From Coriobacteriaceae bacterium (GTDB taxonomy: Bacteria; Actinomycetota; Coriobacteriia; Coriobacteriales; Coriobacteriaceae): 54,364 nucleotides of DNA. Below are positions 53,301 to 54,364 of this stretch, one piece after another. The stretch lies in the NCBI GenBank assembly GCA_902364645.1, contig CABJEP010000001.1:1-54364 (forward strand). The letters are read 5' to 3'. The translations under genes were made by a program, and so were the position numbers. The stretch's first letter is position 1, and every line of letters starts with the position of its first letter. Below the pieces are notes generated by a model, which was given only the letters and a program-made list of their open reading frames with translations, was not told the DNA's origin and did no database searches.

Positions 53301-54107
53301 GAAATCGTTGGTGGCAATGACCTTGACGCCCACCTGTTTGGCGATGTCGATGAGCGTACGGTCCATCTGCTCGTCGGTCAGGCCGTTGTCGGTGGTGATG
53401 CCGTGTTCCTGGATCTCGATGTAGAAGTCGCCGGGCTCGAAGGTGTCACGGAAGGTCTCGGCCCACTTGATGGCGCCCTCCATGTCACCGCGGTCGATGT
53501 ACTTGGGAATGATGCCCGCGATGCAGGCGCTGGTGCAGATCATGCCCTTGGCGTGGCGGCGCAGGTTGTCGAGCGTCACGCGCGGCTTGTAGTAAAAGCC
53601 CTGCACGGCGGCCTCGGAGACCGTCTGCATCAGGTTGACGTAGCCCTCCTGGTCCTTGGCCAGAAGGATCATGTGGTAGAGCTCGGGCTTGTGGTCGCGG
53701 GCAAGGGTCTCGTCCGGCGTAAAGTAGACCTCGCAGCCAAAGATGGGCTTGATGACCAGGGGCGGCTTGAGCTCGTCGATATTGCCCTTCTCGTCCCACA
53801 TAGCCATGTCCTTAACGTACTGGGCATGCTCGCGCGGGTTTTCCTCGGGGTCGGGCTCCACCAGCTCGTCGCGGCGGTCCTTTTCCAAGAAGGCCTTGTC
53901 GTGGCTCCAGGTTTTGTACTCGGGCGTGTTGTGGTTAACGGCGTCGCAGGCCAGCGCCAAGTCGGGCACGCCATACATGTAGCCGTGATCGGTAATGGCC
54001 ACGGCAGGCATGCCAAGCTCAACGGCACGGTTGACCATATCCTGGATACGGGTTGCGCCGTCGAGCATGGAGAAAACAGTGTGATTGTGCAGATGGACGA
54101 ATGCCAT
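50304..54107 (-). CDS. dnaE: DNA polymerase III alpha subunit
   Basis: The replicative polymerase of the C family, 1267 residues. It has the N-terminal PHP domain (FVHLHNHTVFSMLDGA), the catalytic aspartates in PDIDMDFDDERR (about residue 469), GVGPGRGSAAGAIVAYA, HACAVLICRDP, a helix-hairpin-helix region (FGLAGIRGVGTGVAQAI) and a C-terminal OB-fold (MAGMVSSVSKR-type, here WAGMVSSVSKRVTKNG). There is no proofreading domain inside, so it is the DnaE type. The fingers region reads SDSRIRKPVAKKKI in place of the more usual LLRRAMGKK, a lineage variation. The ATG at 54107 follows ggag with 8-nt spacing. Confidence 0.96.
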   Translation of the reverse strand: MAFVHLHNHTVFSMLDGATRIQDMVNRAVELGMPAVAITDHGYMYGVPDLALACDAVNHNTPEYKTWSHDKAFLEKDRRDELVEPDPEENPREHAQYVKDMAMWDEKGNIDELKPPLVIKPIFGCEVYFTPDETLARDHKPELYHMILLAKDQEGYVNLMQTVSEAAVQGFYYKPRVTLDNLRRHAKGMICTSACIAGIIPKYIDRGDMEGAIKWAETFRDTFEPGDFYIEIQEHGITTDNGLTDEQMDRTLIDIAKQVGVKVIATNDFHYLRREDAPVQDVIMCIGMNAKVDDPNRMRMTGSEFYMKTEEEMRAMFPYCPEACDNTLEIADKCYVELDWDSIILPRFPLLDPGETHESQFRRECEKGLRQHYGDDWATREIGGVNIKERFEYEYKVICDKGFAAYFLIVAEYVQWAKDNGIGVGPGRGSAAGAIVAYAMNITAFDPLENGLMFERFLSPQRTEMPDIDMDFDDERRLEVVEHVRQLYGPEKVTHVITYSTIKAKQAINDAARVLDYPVYMGQRLSKMVSSDPKVKLKQVLEKQPGKEDLFNPDFAEAYKKDDDARRIIDTALSIEGLTRGEGVHACAVLICRDPVNEHVPTKLDTKGGVEITQYEGHTVADMGLLKMDFLGLRTLTVISKAKANIKKNFGIDIKEEEIPFDDPEIFKLMGSGHTAGVFQVESAGMTATIKNMKPTEYKHVVALIALYRPGPLGAGMVSSYINRMNGKEPAVSYDDRLDDILGETYGTMVYQEQVMLISVEMCGFSKGESDSRIRKPVAKKKIKLLTSTVLHWEDGSDETTYDHWMNGAIKNNYTREVAQKIWDDVLEFASYAFNKSHSAGYAILVMQTAWLKAHYPHEYMAAVLTSYTGKTDKIVHYVSACRHDGIPVLSPDVNESGTEFTATKEGVRFGLAGIRGVGTGVAQAIIAEREAGGPFKTLHDFVERVDSSQANRRVIESLIKAGAFDSTGYPRRQMMHFVDKNNPENIIDAAVKRQKDRASGQTSFFDMFGDVEGSGFEVSVPDPDGQEWDRHLKLSQEKEVLGIYVSDHPLRPFEYALAKARDFSFSQIDTGYEVQNPTGGTINQEIPEGKALWWAGMVSSVSKRVTKNGDPMGIVQLEDMEGEATVVVFPKTYKEAEGYLYGEVDPETGAQLSDAFVRIKGKLERSDRGDQIIAQEIVPLELNEENNKPKVFEVMVPNSRFSQGNMARLATVLTANPGGDRVEIFIEQVDGRVLRAEVPAKVNARSIPLLAEAKAIVGNQGRVTVI

Positions 54108-54305
54108 GTGATGAGCTCCGATGCGGGTTCGTGTTCTGACTGAACGATTTTACCCCACGGCACGGACAGCGCCCGAACCTAGCCAAACCCACACGGGCAG
54201 TCTTTTTGGGACGTGTCTTTTTTAGCTGCTTTGACCTGATTGCTTCATTCGTCGCAAAGGGGCCGGACCGCGACCCCATGTCGCGGTCCGGCCCCTGAGG
54301 AAAGC
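54108..54305. other. Intergenic region upstream of dnaE
   Basis: About 200 bp with no complete gene. It includes ggcagtctttttgggacgtg (54195-54214), of the same general GGGAC type as the repeat near 4703, and a strong hairpin at 54259-54295. Confidence 0.5.
54259..54295 (-). terminator. Perfect 16-bp hairpin after the partial glycosidase
   Basis: GGGGCCGGACCGCGAC (54259-54274) pairs perfectly with 54280-54295. On the minus strand it lies 10 nt after the stop codon of the glycosidase and is followed by a short tttg. Confidence 0.75.
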
Positions 54306-54364
54306 TCAGCTCAGGTCCTCGCCGTTTGAGGCAATTACCTTGCGATACCACTCGAACGATCTTT
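54306..54364 (-). CDS. Glycoside hydrolase family 1 protein, 3' end only
   Basis: On the minus strand the last 18 codons before a TGA (54306-54308) read RSFEWYRKVIASNGEDLS. The pattern SF.WY.KVIA.NGEDL is the typical end of GH1 6-phospho-beta-glucosidases, which split phosphorylated cellobiose-type sugars after PTS uptake. The rest lies beyond the window, so only the family is suggested. Confidence 0.7.
   Translation of the reverse strand, partial: RSFEWYRKVIASNGEDLS

Noticed and set aside
1..54364. tRNA, rRNA or CRISPR loci
   Set aside because: Reading both strands for cloverleaf signatures, conserved rRNA blocks and regular repeat-spacer arrays turned up none; a dedicated scan was not possible.

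Overview
The window is about 54 kb of high-GC DNA. Its gene content suggests a gut member of the Coriobacteriia, most likely Collinsella or a close relative. Pointers are a bile-acid-type hydroxysteroid dehydrogenase, class III fructose-bisphosphatase, one-carbon enzymes of anaerobes (Fhs, FchA, FolD), superoxide reductase, Gram-positive surface proteins and 3'-UTR repeats shared by several loci. The genus is inferred from gene families, not from a search.

Layout. 1-1.5 kb: an IS110-family insertion sequence cut by the left edge. 1.5-7.4 kb: a probable 12alpha-hydroxysteroid dehydrogenase, a tail-anchored coiled-coil protein, and a minus-strand group of queA, queH and a DUF3267 membrane protease. 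7.5-12.3 kb: a divergent methionyl-tRNA synthetase, an RsmB-like RNA methyltransferase, a small membrane protein and a TIM-barrel protein. 12.4-16.6 kb: degV, fbp and two GtrA paralogues. 16.8-21.9 kb: a two-gene surface unit of transcobalamin-like (DUF4430) proteins behind a cobalamin-type riboswitch. 21.9-27.6 kb: ubiB with a phasin-like partner, a C69 dipeptidase, a MITE-like element and the fchA-folD pair. 28-36 kb is accessory: a frameshifted and an intact lipoprotein paralogue, a wall-associated PI-PLC, a PDDEXK nuclease, an ADP-ribosylglycohydrolase cassette, a 30-residue peptide and a frameshifted SHOCT protein. 36-46.7 kb: a zinc-ribbon protein, a Mn-type CDF exporter, a membrane protein, fhs, ruvCAB, a degenerate NAD synthetase and superoxide reductase. 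46.8-54.1 kb: a SWIM/SNF2 helicase and dnaE. The 3' end of a GH1 glycosidase closes the window.

Three observations stand out. First, a structured repeat of about 150 nt occurs three times. Each copy begins 0-4 nt after the stop codon of a minus-strand gene, and the copies differ by compensatory base-pair changes that keep the same stem, bulge and inner hairpin. Second, the cobalamin-type riboswitch precedes two surface proteins built on the fold that binds B12 in animal transcobalamin, which suggests a Gram-positive B12-capture system. Third, FolD lacks the cyclohydrolase lysine and sits directly behind FchA, so the two activities appear to be split between neighbours. A NAD synthetase-like protein has lost the active-site residues of both its domains.
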